Source: JBDRMV01 sp043825615 | GTDB taxonomy: Bacteria; CG03 | Direction: 5' to 3' | Length of the DNA: 64,000 bases | NCBI GenBank assembly: GCA_043825615.1 | Contig: JBDRRS010000014.1 | Location: 121,729-185,728 of the forward strand | Part shown: in pieces, positions 29,416-38,185 of the stretch | Layout: each line of letters opens with the position of its first letter | Position numbering within the stretch: position 1 is the first letter of the stretch | Made by a program: the position numbers and the translations under genes | The notes under the pieces: model-generated | Told to the model about the DNA's origin: nothing | The model's database searches: none | Seen by the model: only the letters and a program-made list of their open reading frames with translations

Positions 29416-29444
29416 TTGACTGTAATAACTTTTTTTGGTAGTGT
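29416..29444 (+). promoter_or_regulatory. Candidate sigma70 promoter for rpsT
   Basis: TTGACT (29416-29421), 17-bp spacer, TAGTGT (29439-29444). The start of transcription would fall near 29451, leaving a short leader that carries the GAAGGGGG ribosome site. The -10 is weak. Confidence 0.4.
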
Positions 29445-29466
29445 TTCCAGTGAAGAAGGGGGAATA

Positions 29467-29739
29467 ATGGCAAGATTAAAGACGGGCCGGCACACGAGCT
29501 CCATAAAAGAAGCAAGAAAAAGCGTAAAGAGAAGGGTGATAAACAGGGCGTTAAAGCGGAATGCAAAAAGCGAACTCAAAAAATTCAAAGCGGCCATTTT
29601 AAAAAAAGACAAGGAAGCGGAGAAAATTTTGAATACTGCGCAGGGCATTCTGGATAAACTTGCGAAAAAGAAAATTTATCACAGAAACAAGGCAAACAGG
29701 ATAAAGTCACGTATGGCCTCCCTCCTCAAGAACGCGTAA
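29467..29739 (+). CDS. rpsT: 30S ribosomal protein S20
   Basis: A 90-residue, very basic helical protein. RLKTGRHTSSIKEARKSVKRR near the start, a conserved KIYHRNKANRIKSRMA segment near the end, and the length (family about 87) identify S20, which binds 16S rRNA early in small-subunit assembly. The frame is open further upstream, but the ATG at 29467 is chosen because GAAGGGGGAATA lies just before it and homology begins there. Its last 33 bases overlap the 3' end of the convergent holA gene. Confidence 0.95.
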   Translation: MARLKTGRHTSSIKEARKSVKRRVINRALKRNAKSELKKFKAAILKKDKEAEKILNTAQGILDKLAKKKIYHRNKANRIKSRMASLLKNA

Positions 29740-30675
29740 AATTTTCAAGGCGGCGTTTGTAAAGGCGTTTTCCTGGCCTTTTTTTATGTTCTCGTAGGTT
29801 TCAAGGATTATTTTATAACACTTTACGAGAGTTTCAGTCGTCGTCCCGTAAAGGAATGTTCTGATGTACGGCATATCTTTTTTAATTATTTTGAATTTTT
29901 TCAGCGTCTCGTCGCCGAGGGTTTTCGCGTCTTTCTGAATTTCTTTGAGCATCAGCATCGTTTCGAATCTTTTCGTCAGGAAACCGAGATAGGGAAAATA
30001 ATCGCTTTTGTCTGTTCTTTCGCACCTTCGCAGGACATTTTCGGACCGGCCCTGCAGCAGTTCCTTGAAAAATTCAAAAATGTTAAGGAGTTCATTCTCA
30101 TCGCCGGCTTTCCCGACGGTTTCTTTCGTGATTGTTTTCTCATCGCCGAGAAAACTTAAAATTTTTACAAGATTAGAGTCGATTGCCTCGCTGCTGTTTC
30201 TGCTGATGGAAAGGAGTTCCCTTATCGCATCCTCTTCGATGTTTTTTCCCGCTGCCTTTACACTGCTCCTGATTTCACGCGCCAGAGCATCGGGGAACGG
30301 TGTGAAACAGTCAACAGGGGATATTTTATTTTTCTGAAAGAGGTTTTTTATTTCGGGTTTCCACTTTGAAAAAAAGACGAGCACCGTGTTCGGATTTCTT
30401 TCGTAGCCGAGAAGGGATTTAAGGTCGGCGACTTTGAAGAGTTCCGCATCTTTCACGGTTACGACTTTCTTTTTTGAAAACAGAAATTCGGAATTCAGTT
30501 CCCCCAGGATTTCGGCGGCGGAATTCAATGAATCCATTCTGATACGGTTGTCGGCGCCGAAGTTTTTACTGACGAGATTTTCGCCCTTGGTTTTAAGCGA
30601 GTCCTCCACGCCCATAAATATATATACGGGGTCGACCCGCGTTTTGACGCTGTTCAGGAATTCGTACCATCGCAT
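29707..30675 (-). CDS. holA: DNA polymerase III subunit delta
   Basis: A 322-residue protein of the HolA family: the clamp-loader subunit that opens the beta sliding clamp. The N-terminal DPVYIFMGVEDSLK resembles the family's (V)YLLxGEDxLL, with a degenerate nucleotide-binding fold. Central NTVLVFFSKWKPE and the C-terminal helical LLKEIQKDAKTLGDE...KKFKIIKKDMPYI region fit the collar domain. It is the last gene of a minus-strand run after leuS-lptE, the same order (leuS, lptE, holA) seen in many bacteria. Its stop lies inside the rpsT coding region. Confidence 0.88.
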   Translation of the reverse strand: MRWYEFLNSVKTRVDPVYIFMGVEDSLKTKGENLVSKNFGADNRIRMDSLNSAAEILGELNSEFLFSKKKVVTVKDAELFKVADLKSLLGYERNPNTVLVFFSKWKPEIKNLFQKNKISPVDCFTPFPDALAREIRSSVKAAGKNIEEDAIRELLSISRNSSEAIDSNLVKILSFLGDEKTITKETVGKAGDENELLNIFEFFKELLQGRSENVLRRCERTDKSDYFPYLGFLTKRFETMLMLKEIQKDAKTLGDETLKKFKIIKKDMPYIRTFLYGTTTETLVKCYKIILETYENIKKGQENAFTNAALKILRVLEEGGHT

Positions 30676-30741
30676 ATCAATCTAATTTCTCAATCCCGTC
30701 ATTTTACTACGACCAAACCGCCCGCTATACTTTCTCAAAAT

Positions 30742-31254
30742 CTATTTGTTTCTTAAAATCTGATAAATGATTTCGGAAGAGAGTTCCTTTACGGCTCTCT
30801 CCTGCGCCGCATGTTCGGTTTCTATCACATTCGCCGGCCGGGTACTCCCCGGAGGATAGAACCGTATGTCAATGGGGATGTTGTTTTCTTCACACAGGAC
30901 GTTTCCGGTTTCCGTATCCAAAAAACGGAAATTTGCCTCAATCCAGAGTTTGTATTCTTCAACGATGCTGTTTGCGTCAAAGCTGAGCGGGATGAGTTCG
31001 TATTTTTTTATTTCCCCGATAATGCTCGCTTCGGCATTCTTCGTTACGGGAATTAATCTTCCGTCGGCAAGAAGGTCGTCGCTGATTTTCTGGAAGAGTT
31101 TGTCCTCAAGCCCGTACAGGATGGTCTTGTTGGAGAAAATCTCAACTTTTACGTTGCGGATGCTGTCGGGCAGAATCATCTTCGTCGGAGTAGAAAAGGA
31201 ACACCCTGCTATGATAAAAGGCAGGGCGACAAATACCGCTAATTTTTTTTTCAT
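30742..31254 (-). CDS. lptE: LPS-assembly lipoprotein LptE
   Basis: A 170-residue lipoprotein. The N-terminal signal ends in a lipobox (FIIAGC, Cys18). The mature part contains the LptE-type pattern: VKVEIFSNKTILYGLEDKLFQKISDDLLADGR near the start, then a beta-rich centre with a conserved tail AAQERAVKELSSEIIYQIL. In Gram-negative bacteria LptE plugs the LptD barrel that places LPS on the cell surface, so the cell very probably has an LPS outer membrane. The ATG overlaps the leuS stop (ATGA), with GGGAGG upstream. Confidence 0.85.
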   Translation of the reverse strand: MKKKLAVFVALPFIIAGCSFSTPTKMILPDSIRNVKVEIFSNKTILYGLEDKLFQKISDDLLADGRLIPVTKNAEASIIGEIKKYELIPLSFDANSIVEEYKLWIEANFRFLDTETGNVLCEENNIPIDIRFYPPGSTRPANVIETEHAAQERAVKELSSEIIYQILRNK

Positions 31255-33665
31255 TTTTTGCCTCCCGTAACAATATTTAAAAGCCGGCCGGCGATGTAGA
31301 TTTTCTTTTTTATTCCGCCTCCGGCGATTTTTTTAACACTGTCTATTTTCAGCGCCTCCGCGAGGACTTCCGCTTCTTTCGCCCCGCTTTCCATAAGCAC
31401 TTTCCCGCGCAGTTTTCCGTTCACCTGAATCACAATTTCTTTCGCATGTCCGGCGATTGTTTTTTCCGAGAATTCGGGGAATTTTTCAAACGAAATTTTG
31501 AATTCCCCGCCGAGTTCGGAAGTTATGAACGGGGCGAAAGGATAAAGGAGTTTAATCACGGTTACCATTGCGTCTCTGAATCCGCGGAAGCGGGAGCGCT
31601 TGTTTTTCAGGCACATGATAAAGTTGACGAACTCCTGAATCGCCGAAATTGCGGTGTTGAATTCAAAGTTTGTCAGGTCGTTCCCGACGGTCGAAACGGT
31701 CTTTGCCGTGATGAAATCCAGTTCTTCTTTTTCGTTTGCGGGAAGTTCTTTTTCCTCCGCCACTCCCTGCGCATCCCGCGAAAGTTTCCAGACCTTTCTC
31801 AGAAACCTGTCGCAGCCCCTCACTCCTTCCGCCGACCATTCAAGGTCTCTTTCGGGGGGTGAGGCGAACAGGATAAAGAGCCGGGCCGTATCAGCGCCGT
31901 ATTCGTTGAGAATTTCGTCAACGCTCACGACGTTTCCCTTTGATTTTGACATCTTCGCCCCGTCCTTTATGACCATCCCCTGACAGAGGAGTTTTTTGAA
32001 CGGCTCGTCAAAGGCGAGCAGCCCGATGTCTCTTAAAACCTTTATAAAAAACCTCGCGTAGATGAGGTGCATTGTCGCATGCTCAATCCCGCCGATGTAC
32101 TGGTCCACGGGCATGTACTTGTTTATTATTTCCGGCTCGAAGGGCTTCATGCCGTTTTTGCTGTCAAGGTAGCGCAGGAAATACCAGGAGGAGTCGAAGA
32201 AAGTGTCAAGAGTATCCGTTTCTCTTTTCGCTTCACCGCCGCATTTAGGACACCTGACGTTTACAAATTCCGGAATGTTTTTCAAAGGATTCCCTTTTTT
32301 ATCAAAAGAAACATTTTCGGGGAGGACGACGGGGAGTGTATTTTCCGGGACGGGAACTTCTCCGCATCCCGGGCAGTAAACAATCGGTATGGGCGTTCCC
32401 CAGTATCTCTGTCTTGACACGAGCCAGTCGCGCAGGTGCCACCTGATTTCGGTTTTGCCGCTCCCTTTTTCCTCAAGGAACAGGGCTATTTTTTTCTTTG
32501 CCGCATCCGACGGCATTCCGGAAAAAACGCCGGACTCGGCGAGGATGCCGTCTCCGACGAACGCTTCCCGCATCTTTTTACCGTCAAGTTTTTCGCCGAC
32601 AGGGGTTATCACGGCTTTTACGGGGAGTTTATATTTTCCTGCAAAAGCGAAGTCCCTTTTATCGTGCGCCGGGACGCACATAATTGCGCCCGTTCCGTAT
32701 TCCATAAGGACGAAGTTCGCCGCGAAAACCGGTATTTTTTCGCCTGTGACGGGGTTCACGGCCCGCGCCGGAAGTTCTACTCCGAATTTTTCCTTTTCCT
32801 CATCGCTTTGCAGAACCGCCTGCGCCTTCAACTCTTCTATTTCCTTTTTTTGAGCAGCGCCGATTTTTGAAAGAAGGGGATGGTGCGGGGAAACAGCCAT
32901 AAACGTAGCCCCCCATAAAGTGTCCGGCCGCGTGGTAAAGACATCTATCTCTCCGCCGGTTTCCAGAGGGAATTTTATTTTTACGCCCTCGCTTTTCCCG
33001 AGCCAGTTTGTCTGCTGGCTTTTCACTCTTTCCGGCCAGTCAAGACCGTCGAGACATTTCAGAAGTTCTTCCGCGTAATCCGTAATTTTCAGGAACCACT
33101 GCTTCAGGTTTTTCCCAGTAACGCTGTCTCCGCATCTCCAGCATTTTCCGGAAATCACCTGTTCGTTCGCCAGGACCGTCCGGCAGGCGGGGCACCAGTT
33201 TATTGCCGCTTCTTTTCTGTAAGCGAGGCCCTTCTCAAAAAATTTCAGGAAGAACCACTGGTTCCACCGGTAATAGTCCTCCCGGCAGGTAATGACAAGC
33301 CGGTCCCACTGGTAGGACAGGCCCATTCTCTTCTGCTGACGCATCATTTTTTCTATGTTCTGCATCGTCCATTCTTTCGGATGGACGCCGCTTTTTATTG
33401 CGGCGTTTTCCGCCGGCATTCCGAATGCGTCAAAACCCATCGGGTAAATCACGTCGGAGCCCTGCATTTCAAGGAACCTCTTGTAGGTGTCGCCGATTGT
33501 GTAATTTCGCATGTGCCCCATGTGAAGAGCGCCCGAAGGGTAGGGGAACATTTCAAGAAGATAAATTTTCTTTCTGTTTTTTGACGCGGAGGTCTTCCCT
33601 GATGCGAAGGTATCCCCCCACTTTTTCTCAATTTCCCTGAAATTATATTCCTGTATTTTTTCCAT
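31251..33665 (-). CDS. leuS: Leucyl-tRNA synthetase
   Basis: An 804-residue class I aminoacyl-tRNA synthetase that charges tRNA-Leu. The HIGH motif appears as PYPSGALHMGH (41-51) and KMSKSKGN at about 570. The inserted editing domain is present, with the threonine-rich TTRPDTLWGAT patch and GTGAIMCVPAHDKRD. Two zinc-like Cys pairs (CPACRTV / CWRC and CPGC / CPKC) are intact. ATG start. First gene of the leuS-lptE-holA operon, divergent from the C25 peptidase gene across 98 bp. Confidence 0.97.
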   Translation of the reverse strand: MEKIQEYNFREIEKKWGDTFASGKTSASKNRKKIYLLEMFPYPSGALHMGHMRNYTIGDTYKRFLEMQGSDVIYPMGFDAFGMPAENAAIKSGVHPKEWTMQNIEKMMRQQKRMGLSYQWDRLVITCREDYYRWNQWFFLKFFEKGLAYRKEAAINWCPACRTVLANEQVISGKCWRCGDSVTGKNLKQWFLKITDYAEELLKCLDGLDWPERVKSQQTNWLGKSEGVKIKFPLETGGEIDVFTTRPDTLWGATFMAVSPHHPLLSKIGAAQKKEIEELKAQAVLQSDEEKEKFGVELPARAVNPVTGEKIPVFAANFVLMEYGTGAIMCVPAHDKRDFAFAGKYKLPVKAVITPVGEKLDGKKMREAFVGDGILAESGVFSGMPSDAAKKKIALFLEEKGSGKTEIRWHLRDWLVSRQRYWGTPIPIVYCPGCGEVPVPENTLPVVLPENVSFDKKGNPLKNIPEFVNVRCPKCGGEAKRETDTLDTFFDSSWYFLRYLDSKNGMKPFEPEIINKYMPVDQYIGGIEHATMHLIYARFFIKVLRDIGLLAFDEPFKKLLCQGMVIKDGAKMSKSKGNVVSVDEILNEYGADTARLFILFASPPERDLEWSAEGVRGCDRFLRKVWKLSRDAQGVAEEKELPANEKEELDFITAKTVSTVGNDLTNFEFNTAISAIQEFVNFIMCLKNKRSRFRGFRDAMVTVIKLLYPFAPFITSELGGEFKISFEKFPEFSEKTIAGHAKEIVIQVNGKLRGKVLMESGAKEAEVLAEALKIDSVKKIAGGGIKKKIYIAGRLLNIVTGGKK

Positions 33666-33671
33666 AAATTT

Positions 33672-33715
33672 CCCTTTATTCCCCCTCGGATAAAGGAGGC
33701 TGGGGGGATTTTTCT
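33672..33715. repeat. Palindromic G/C-run element in the leuS leader
   Basis: CCTTTAT (33673-33679) pairs with ATAAAGG (33690-33696) around a C-rich loop, and a run of G then T follows (TGGGGGGATTTTT). On the minus strand the hairpin arm overlaps the AAAGGG that should serve as ribosome site for leuS, so it might tune translation. It may equally be just another scattered palindrome. Confidence 0.5.
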
Positions 33716-33748
33716 TTTTTTAGTGTATCAAATTTAAAACAAAATTTG

Positions 33749-33754
33749 TATAAT
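33749..33754 (+). promoter_or_regulatory. TATAAT box immediately before the C25 peptidase gene
   Basis: A perfect -10 hexamer ends 9 bases before the ATG at 33764, with no clear -35 and no Shine-Dalgarno sequence. Transcription would begin at about 33761-33762, so the mRNA would be essentially leaderless. Confidence 0.45.
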
Positions 33755-33763
33755 CAAAAACAG

Positions 33764-36166
33764 ATGAACAGAATGAAAATGCTGACGGAAAATAGCGGAT
33801 TTTTTATTTTTTTGCTTTTCACCGTATCGGTTTTTGTGATATGTCCGCCCGCGCGGGCGCAGGCGGCTGTTAAGCACGGCGGAAATAATGCGCTTTCCTG
33901 CGAGGTGGAGAATTCCCGGCTTGTGATTACGGAGAAAGACGGCTTTCATTTCGTAGCCAGCAATGACTGTGTTCCGGAATTTATCGTCGGAAAACCGCGG
34001 CTTCCTGTGAGAAATTTTTCCGTCGCGCTGCCCGAAGGGAAAGAACTCGCCGGGTTTGAAATAGAAAAAAAAGAAAAAATAAAACTTGAGGGAAATTACA
34101 CAATTCCCGCCGTATCTCCGCCGAGAATTATCAGCGGGAGGCAGGGGGTAAAGCGCGCTCTGAGTGCGGCGGGGAGTTCGGGAAATATTTTGAGATTAAA
34201 CTCCGTCCAGAGAAGCGGCTCTCTGAGCGTTGCTTTTTTCAGCGTTCCTGCGGCTTCTTACGATGCGGACAGGAAGGAACTGTACTGGATTAAAAGTGTC
34301 AGTTTCAGGATAATTTTGAAATCAGCAGGGATAAAGTCATTGAAAAAAAGCGCTGCAAACAGGAAACTTCTCCGGTCTCTTGTCGTGAACCCCGAAATGA
34401 TTACGCCCGCAGACGTAAAAACAGCGCAGACGGAGATGTATCTCATAATAACGAACGAGGGGCTGAAGAATTCTTTTCAGAATCTTGCGGATTCAAAATC
34501 AAGTATGTTCAACTGCGAAATCAAAACGGTTGAAGAAATTTACAGCAGTTATGAAGGTGAAGACGAGCAGGCGAAAATCAGAAATTGCATTACGGATTAT
34601 TATAACGGCAGCAATAATCTGAAATATGTCCTCTTGGGCGGCGATACGGATGTTGTTCCGGCCAGAGGCGTTTACGCAAGAGTTGAGGGGTCTGCTGCTT
34701 TAGGTGAGGTGTATGTAGATTACAGTATCCCCTGCGATTTGTATTATGCCGACCTCACAGGCGACTGGGATTCCAGCGGCAACGGCATTTACGGCGAGGT
34801 TGCGGACGACGTTAATTTCATACCCGAGGTCTTCGTCGGGCGCGCTCCGGTCGGCACCGTTGCGGAAGCGGAGAACTTTGTGAAGAAGGTTCTGGCTTAT
34901 CCGAAGACGGCTGATTATAAAGAACTTCTGCTCGGCTGCGAACTTGACGCCGTCAATGACGGGAAAGACCTGATGCTTCAGGTGAAAGCGGCGACGACAG
35001 GGTTTTATGAAATTACCGAAATGTACGAAAGCAGCGGAACATTGACCAAGGCGGCGGCGGTAGATAAAATAAATTCGGGAGTCAACTTCGTAAATCACGC
35101 AGGGCACGCCGGAGATAGTGGTTGGTACGACCAGTTTGGGACGCATCTTTTTATTGGCATAAATGATGTTGAAAATCTCATAAATGAGAAACCTTTTGTT
35201 GTTTACTCAATCGGCTGTTACGCGGGCGCTTTTGATTACAATGACTGCATCGGAGAGGAATTTGTAAAAAATAGTTTCGGGGGCTGTACCTTTATCGGCA
35301 ATTCAAGATATGGTTTTTACGATGACTACGACGCCACTCTTTACAGCGGCGAGTTTATGGTTGATTTTTATGACAGTTTGTTTTCCGGCGGAAATTTTGA
35401 AGATGCAGGCGCAGCATTTTATGCGAGCAAGGCGCATTTTATCGCCCAGTCAGGCACTGACACGGCGCACAGGTGGCTGCAGTTCTGCCTTAATCTTTTA
35501 GGCGACCCGTTTATCATTCCTAGCGACTTTTCTTATGTGCGCAGCACTCTGGGAGGTGAAAACACCGCTTTCGCAATTGTCATTACCACCCCTGGCGTTG
35601 ACAACGAACTTATTGTCACTTTGAAAAACATGGGCGCATCGGCAGAAAATCTGACGGCATCAATACAAACGGCCGATACTTATGTTGAGATAACTTCAAG
35701 TTCTTCATTCTTCGGAAACATTCCTGCGGGCGGGGAGTTATCAAATACAGATTACCCGTTCCGCTTCAAAGTTCTGGCGAATTGCCCCTGCGAACACACG
35801 ATAAATTTTTCACTGCTTGCAAAAACAACCGATTATGCCTGTTACAATTATTTTTCCGTCTCAGTCGCCCGCGCGGCGCCGGCGCTCTCCATGATTTACA
35901 ATTACCCGAATCCATCGTATGGACAAAACGTAAATATCGTGAACATCCCGAAGAACTCAGAGCCGGTTATCTGTATTTACACGCTCTCAGGCGACGAGGT
36001 TGCCGTCCTCAGGGAGGGCTCAGGTCTCGTAAGCGCTCCCGCCTCTATGAAGGCGGAATGGGACCTGAAAAATGCAAAGGGCTTTCCCGTCGCTTCGGGG
36101 GTTTATTATTATTTTCTTCAGTCAAATGCCGGAAACGCAAAAGGCAAAATCGCCCTGATAAGATAG
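33764..36166 (+). CDS. Secreted C25 (gingipain-type) cysteine peptidase with C-terminal sorting-like domain
   Basis: 800 residues from the ATG chosen here (a TTG 18 bases upstream overlaps the -10 box, so I reject it). A signal peptide ends at about ARAQA. A pro-region follows to about 220, then the peptidase domain: LKYVLLGGDTDVVPARG, VFVGRAPVGTVAEAENFV, the catalytic His448 in NHAGHAG and catalytic Cys485 in SIGCYAGAFD. This His/Cys dyad layout is that of family C25. The C-terminal 90 residues begin with YNYPNP and end GKIALIR, a FlgD-Ig/type IX-like sorting domain related to the end of the giant protein at 20400-20702. It is probably exported and surface-bound or released. It may process other secreted proteins, as gingipains do, though that is inference. 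Confidence 0.9.
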   Translation: MNRMKMLTENSGFFIFLLFTVSVFVICPPARAQAAVKHGGNNALSCEVENSRLVITEKDGFHFVASNDCVPEFIVGKPRLPVRNFSVALPEGKELAGFEIEKKEKIKLEGNYTIPAVSPPRIISGRQGVKRALSAAGSSGNILRLNSVQRSGSLSVAFFSVPAASYDADRKELYWIKSVSFRIILKSAGIKSLKKSAANRKLLRSLVVNPEMITPADVKTAQTEMYLIITNEGLKNSFQNLADSKSSMFNCEIKTVEEIYSSYEGEDEQAKIRNCITDYYNGSNNLKYVLLGGDTDVVPARGVYARVEGSAALGEVYVDYSIPCDLYYADLTGDWDSSGNGIYGEVADDVNFIPEVFVGRAPVGTVAEAENFVKKVLAYPKTADYKELLLGCELDAVNDGKDLMLQVKAATTGFYEITEMYESSGTLTKAAAVDKINSGVNFVNHAGHAGDSGWYDQFGTHLFIGINDVENLINEKPFVVYSIGCYAGAFDYNDCIGEEFVKNSFGGCTFIGNSRYGFYDDYDATLYSGEFMVDFYDSLFSGGNFEDAGAAFYASKAHFIAQSGTDTAHRWLQFCLNLLGDPFIIPSDFSYVRSTLGGENTAFAIVITTPGVDNELIVTLKNMGASAENLTASIQTADTYVEITSSSSFFGNIPAGGELSNTDYPFRFKVLANCPCEHTINFSLLAKTTDYACYNYFSVSVARAAPALSMIYNYPNPSYGQNVNIVNIPKNSEPVICIYTLSGDEVAVLREGSGLVSAPASMKAEWDLKNAKGFPVASGVYYYFLQSNAGNAKGKIALIR

Positions 36167-36240
36167 AGGCAGAAACTTGGGAGTGGGGGCGACAATGAAG
36201 ACGGGGAGTATTTACTCAGAGGTGTGACACGGACATTAAG

Positions 36241-36269
36241 TTGTTTTTAGTTTTATTTAGTGGTATAAT
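36241..36269 (+). promoter_or_regulatory. Sigma70-type promoter for aroA'-aroB'
   Basis: TTGTTT (36241-36246), 17-bp spacer, TATAAT (36264-36269). The leader of about 25 bases contains GGAGG (36292-36296), six bases from the ATG. Confidence 0.7.
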
Positions 36270-36301
36270 CGGAGCATAATTTTGGCGGGCGGGAGGAAAA
36301 T

Positions 36302-37090
36302 ATGTTGGGAAAGTTTGTCCGGATTGAAAGAATACTGAACAGGATTACAGGCAAGACCGTAATTATTCCCATGGACCACGGGATAACAATGGGGCCGATA
36401 AAGGGTCTGGAAAATTTAAAATTGACGATTGATAAGGTTGTCACCGGAGGAGCAAACGCCATTCTCCTTCACAAAGGCATGGTTGGCGCCGGGCACAGGG
36501 GGGGAGGAAAAGATGCGGGCCTGATTATTCATCTTTCCGGCTCTACCTCATTAGGCCCCGACCCGAATGCAAAGGTTCTTGTGTGTACGGTTGAGGAGGC
36601 GATAAAACTTGGCGCCGATGCCGTTTCAATTCACATAAATTTAGGCGCGGAAACCGAAGGCGCGATGCTGGAGGATATTGGCCGGGTTTCCAAGGTCTGT
36701 CAGGACTGGGGCATGCCTTTGCTGGCGATGATGTATACGCGGGGTGAGAAAGTTTCCAGCCAGTATGATGTTAAATATGTCAAGCATGCCGCGCGTGTCG
36801 GAGCAGAGCTGGGGGCGGATATCGTCAAGGTGAATTATACGGGAAGCGCCGAAAGTTTTAAACAGGTGGTCAGCGGATGTCCGGTTCCCGTCGTAATTGC
36901 GGGGGGGGAGAAAATGGAGTCCGACAGGGATTTGCTGGAAATGGTAGAGGGTGCAATGAAAGCCGGCGCCGCGGGCGTTTCTATCGGAAGGAATGTTTTT
37001 CAGCATAAAGATCCAGTTAAGATGGTGGCGATAATCAGCAGAATGGTCCACAAAAACGAGCCCCTGAAAAAGGCGTTGAAAGAGTTATGA
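36302..37090 (+). CDS. aroA': 2-amino-3,7-dideoxy-D-threo-hept-6-ulosonate (ADH) synthase, archaeal-type AroA'
   Basis: A 262-residue class I aldolase of the DeoC/LacD-like family. The barrel shows IPMDHGITMGP (22-32), the catalytic tyrosine/basic patch MMYTRGEK, and the Schiff-base lysine Lys176 in ADIVKVNYTG, then VVIAGGEK and GVSIGRNVFQ for phosphate binding. In methanogens this enzyme makes ADH from 6-deoxy-5-ketofructose phosphate and aspartate semialdehyde, replacing DAHP synthase at the start of aromatic synthesis. The next gene, overlapping by ATGA, is the second enzyme of the same route, which favours this over a plain fructose-bisphosphate aldolase. Own promoter and a strong GGAGG site. 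Confidence 0.88.
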   Translation: MLGKFVRIERILNRITGKTVIIPMDHGITMGPIKGLENLKLTIDKVVTGGANAILLHKGMVGAGHRGGGKDAGLIIHLSGSTSLGPDPNAKVLVCTVEEAIKLGADAVSIHINLGAETEGAMLEDIGRVSKVCQDWGMPLLAMMYTRGEKVSSQYDVKYVKHAARVGAELGADIVKVNYTGSAESFKQVVSGCPVPVVIAGGEKMESDRDLLEMVEGAMKAGAAGVSIGRNVFQHKDPVKMVAIISRMVHKNEPLKKALKEL

Positions 37091-38079
37091 AGACAATCTG
37101 GATTAAGTCGGTTCCGTTTAATAAAAAGGTGATAACCACGGCGTTGGAGTCCGGCGCTGATGCTGTTTTTATTCCCAGGGGTTATACAAAAAAGGTCAAG
37201 GAACTGGGGATTATAAAAACGGTTTCCGAAGATGGAGACATAAAAATAGGGAAAGACGTCGTTGAAGTAGAAATAAAGAGCAAGCAGGACGAGGAAAAGA
37301 TTATCAAGTTAAGCAGGGGGAAGATGGTCGTTGTCCGCACGGCAAACTGGAAAATAATCCCTCTGGAAAATCTGATTGCCCAGACGAAGGGGCTGATTGC
37401 GGAAGTAAAAAATTCGGAGGAAGCAAAAACCGCTATGGGGATTCTGGAGAAAGGGGTTGACGGCGTTCTGCTTGATACGGTAAACATGAATGAAATCAAA
37501 AAAACCGTGAGAATTATCAAGGAATCCGCGGAAAATTTAAAACTTGACACTGCAAGGATTATAAATGTCCGGTCTCTTCCGATGGGAGACAGGGTCTGCG
37601 TCGATACCTGCACAAACATGAAAATCGGTGAAGGAATGCTTGTGGGAAATAACAGCAGCGGATTTTTTCTTGTCCATTCGGAAAGCATAGAAACCCCTTA
37701 TGTGGCTCCCCGGCCTTTCCGCGTGAATGCCGGCGGGGTTCATGCGTATGTGATGACGCCCTCAGGAAAAACGAAATATCTCTCCGAGATAAAAACCGGC
37801 GATGAGATAATGATTATCAATCACAAAGGAACTCCGAAAACCGCCGTCGTGGGGAGGGCCAAAATAGAGAAGAGGCCGATGATGCTGGTGGAGGCAAGGT
37901 GCGGAAGAGAAAAAATATCTCTTGTCCTCCAGAATGCGGAAACCATCCGTTTGACCGCACCGTCAGGGAAGCCCGTCTCCATAGTTAAACTCAATAAGAA
38001 ATCAAAAGTCCTGGTTTATATTCAGAAATCCGGCCGTCATTTCGGTATTAAAGTTGACGAAACAATAACCGAAAAATAA
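37087..38079 (+). CDS. aroB': 3-dehydroquinate synthase II, archaeal-type AroB'
   Basis: A 330-residue member of the dehydroquinate synthase II family, unrelated to classical AroB. Conserved features visible: N-terminal IWIKSVPFNKKVITTALESGAD, a central GVDGVLLDT, then MGDRVCVDTCTNMKIGEGMLVGNNSSGFFLVHSE, RPFRVNAGGVHAYVMTP and ELxTGDE-like EIKTGDEIMI. It uses NAD to turn ADH into 3-dehydroquinate. The ATG overlaps the aroA' stop by four bases, so the two make one operon. The pair points to a bacterium that uses the archaeal entry into the shikimate pathway; later pathway genes are not in the window. Confidence 0.92.
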   Translation: MKTIWIKSVPFNKKVITTALESGADAVFIPRGYTKKVKELGIIKTVSEDGDIKIGKDVVEVEIKSKQDEEKIIKLSRGKMVVVRTANWKIIPLENLIAQTKGLIAEVKNSEEAKTAMGILEKGVDGVLLDTVNMNEIKKTVRIIKESAENLKLDTARIINVRSLPMGDRVCVDTCTNMKIGEGMLVGNNSSGFFLVHSESIETPYVAPRPFRVNAGGVHAYVMTPSGKTKYLSEIKTGDEIMIINHKGTPKTAVVGRAKIEKRPMMLVEARCGREKISLVLQNAETIRLTAPSGKPVSIVKLNKKSKVLVYIQKSGRHFGIKVDETITEK

Positions 38080-38085
38080 GAAAAC

Positions 38086-38100
38086 GGGAACGGTTCCGGT
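38086..38100 (+). repeat. REP-like GGGAACGGTTCCGGT copy, left
   Basis: Fifteen bases matching 38319-38333 with one difference, in the same orientation. The two copies flank a 218-bp segment that contains the large hairpin element. Confidence 0.7.
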
Positions 38101-38185
38101 AAAAAATGGTTTCACCACTCCTGTTAAACTGTGTGTAGTTTACCTGAAATTTTGCCGTAAGCATAGATGCCTTCCGAATACGTTC

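Noticed and set aside
33746..33763. TTG start for the C25 peptidase
   Set aside because: It overlaps the TATAAT box, so it would lie at or before the transcription start.
33666..33763. T-box leader for leuS
   Set aside because: The gap is under 100 bp and has no T-box consensus or specifier-loop structure; only a short hairpin is present.
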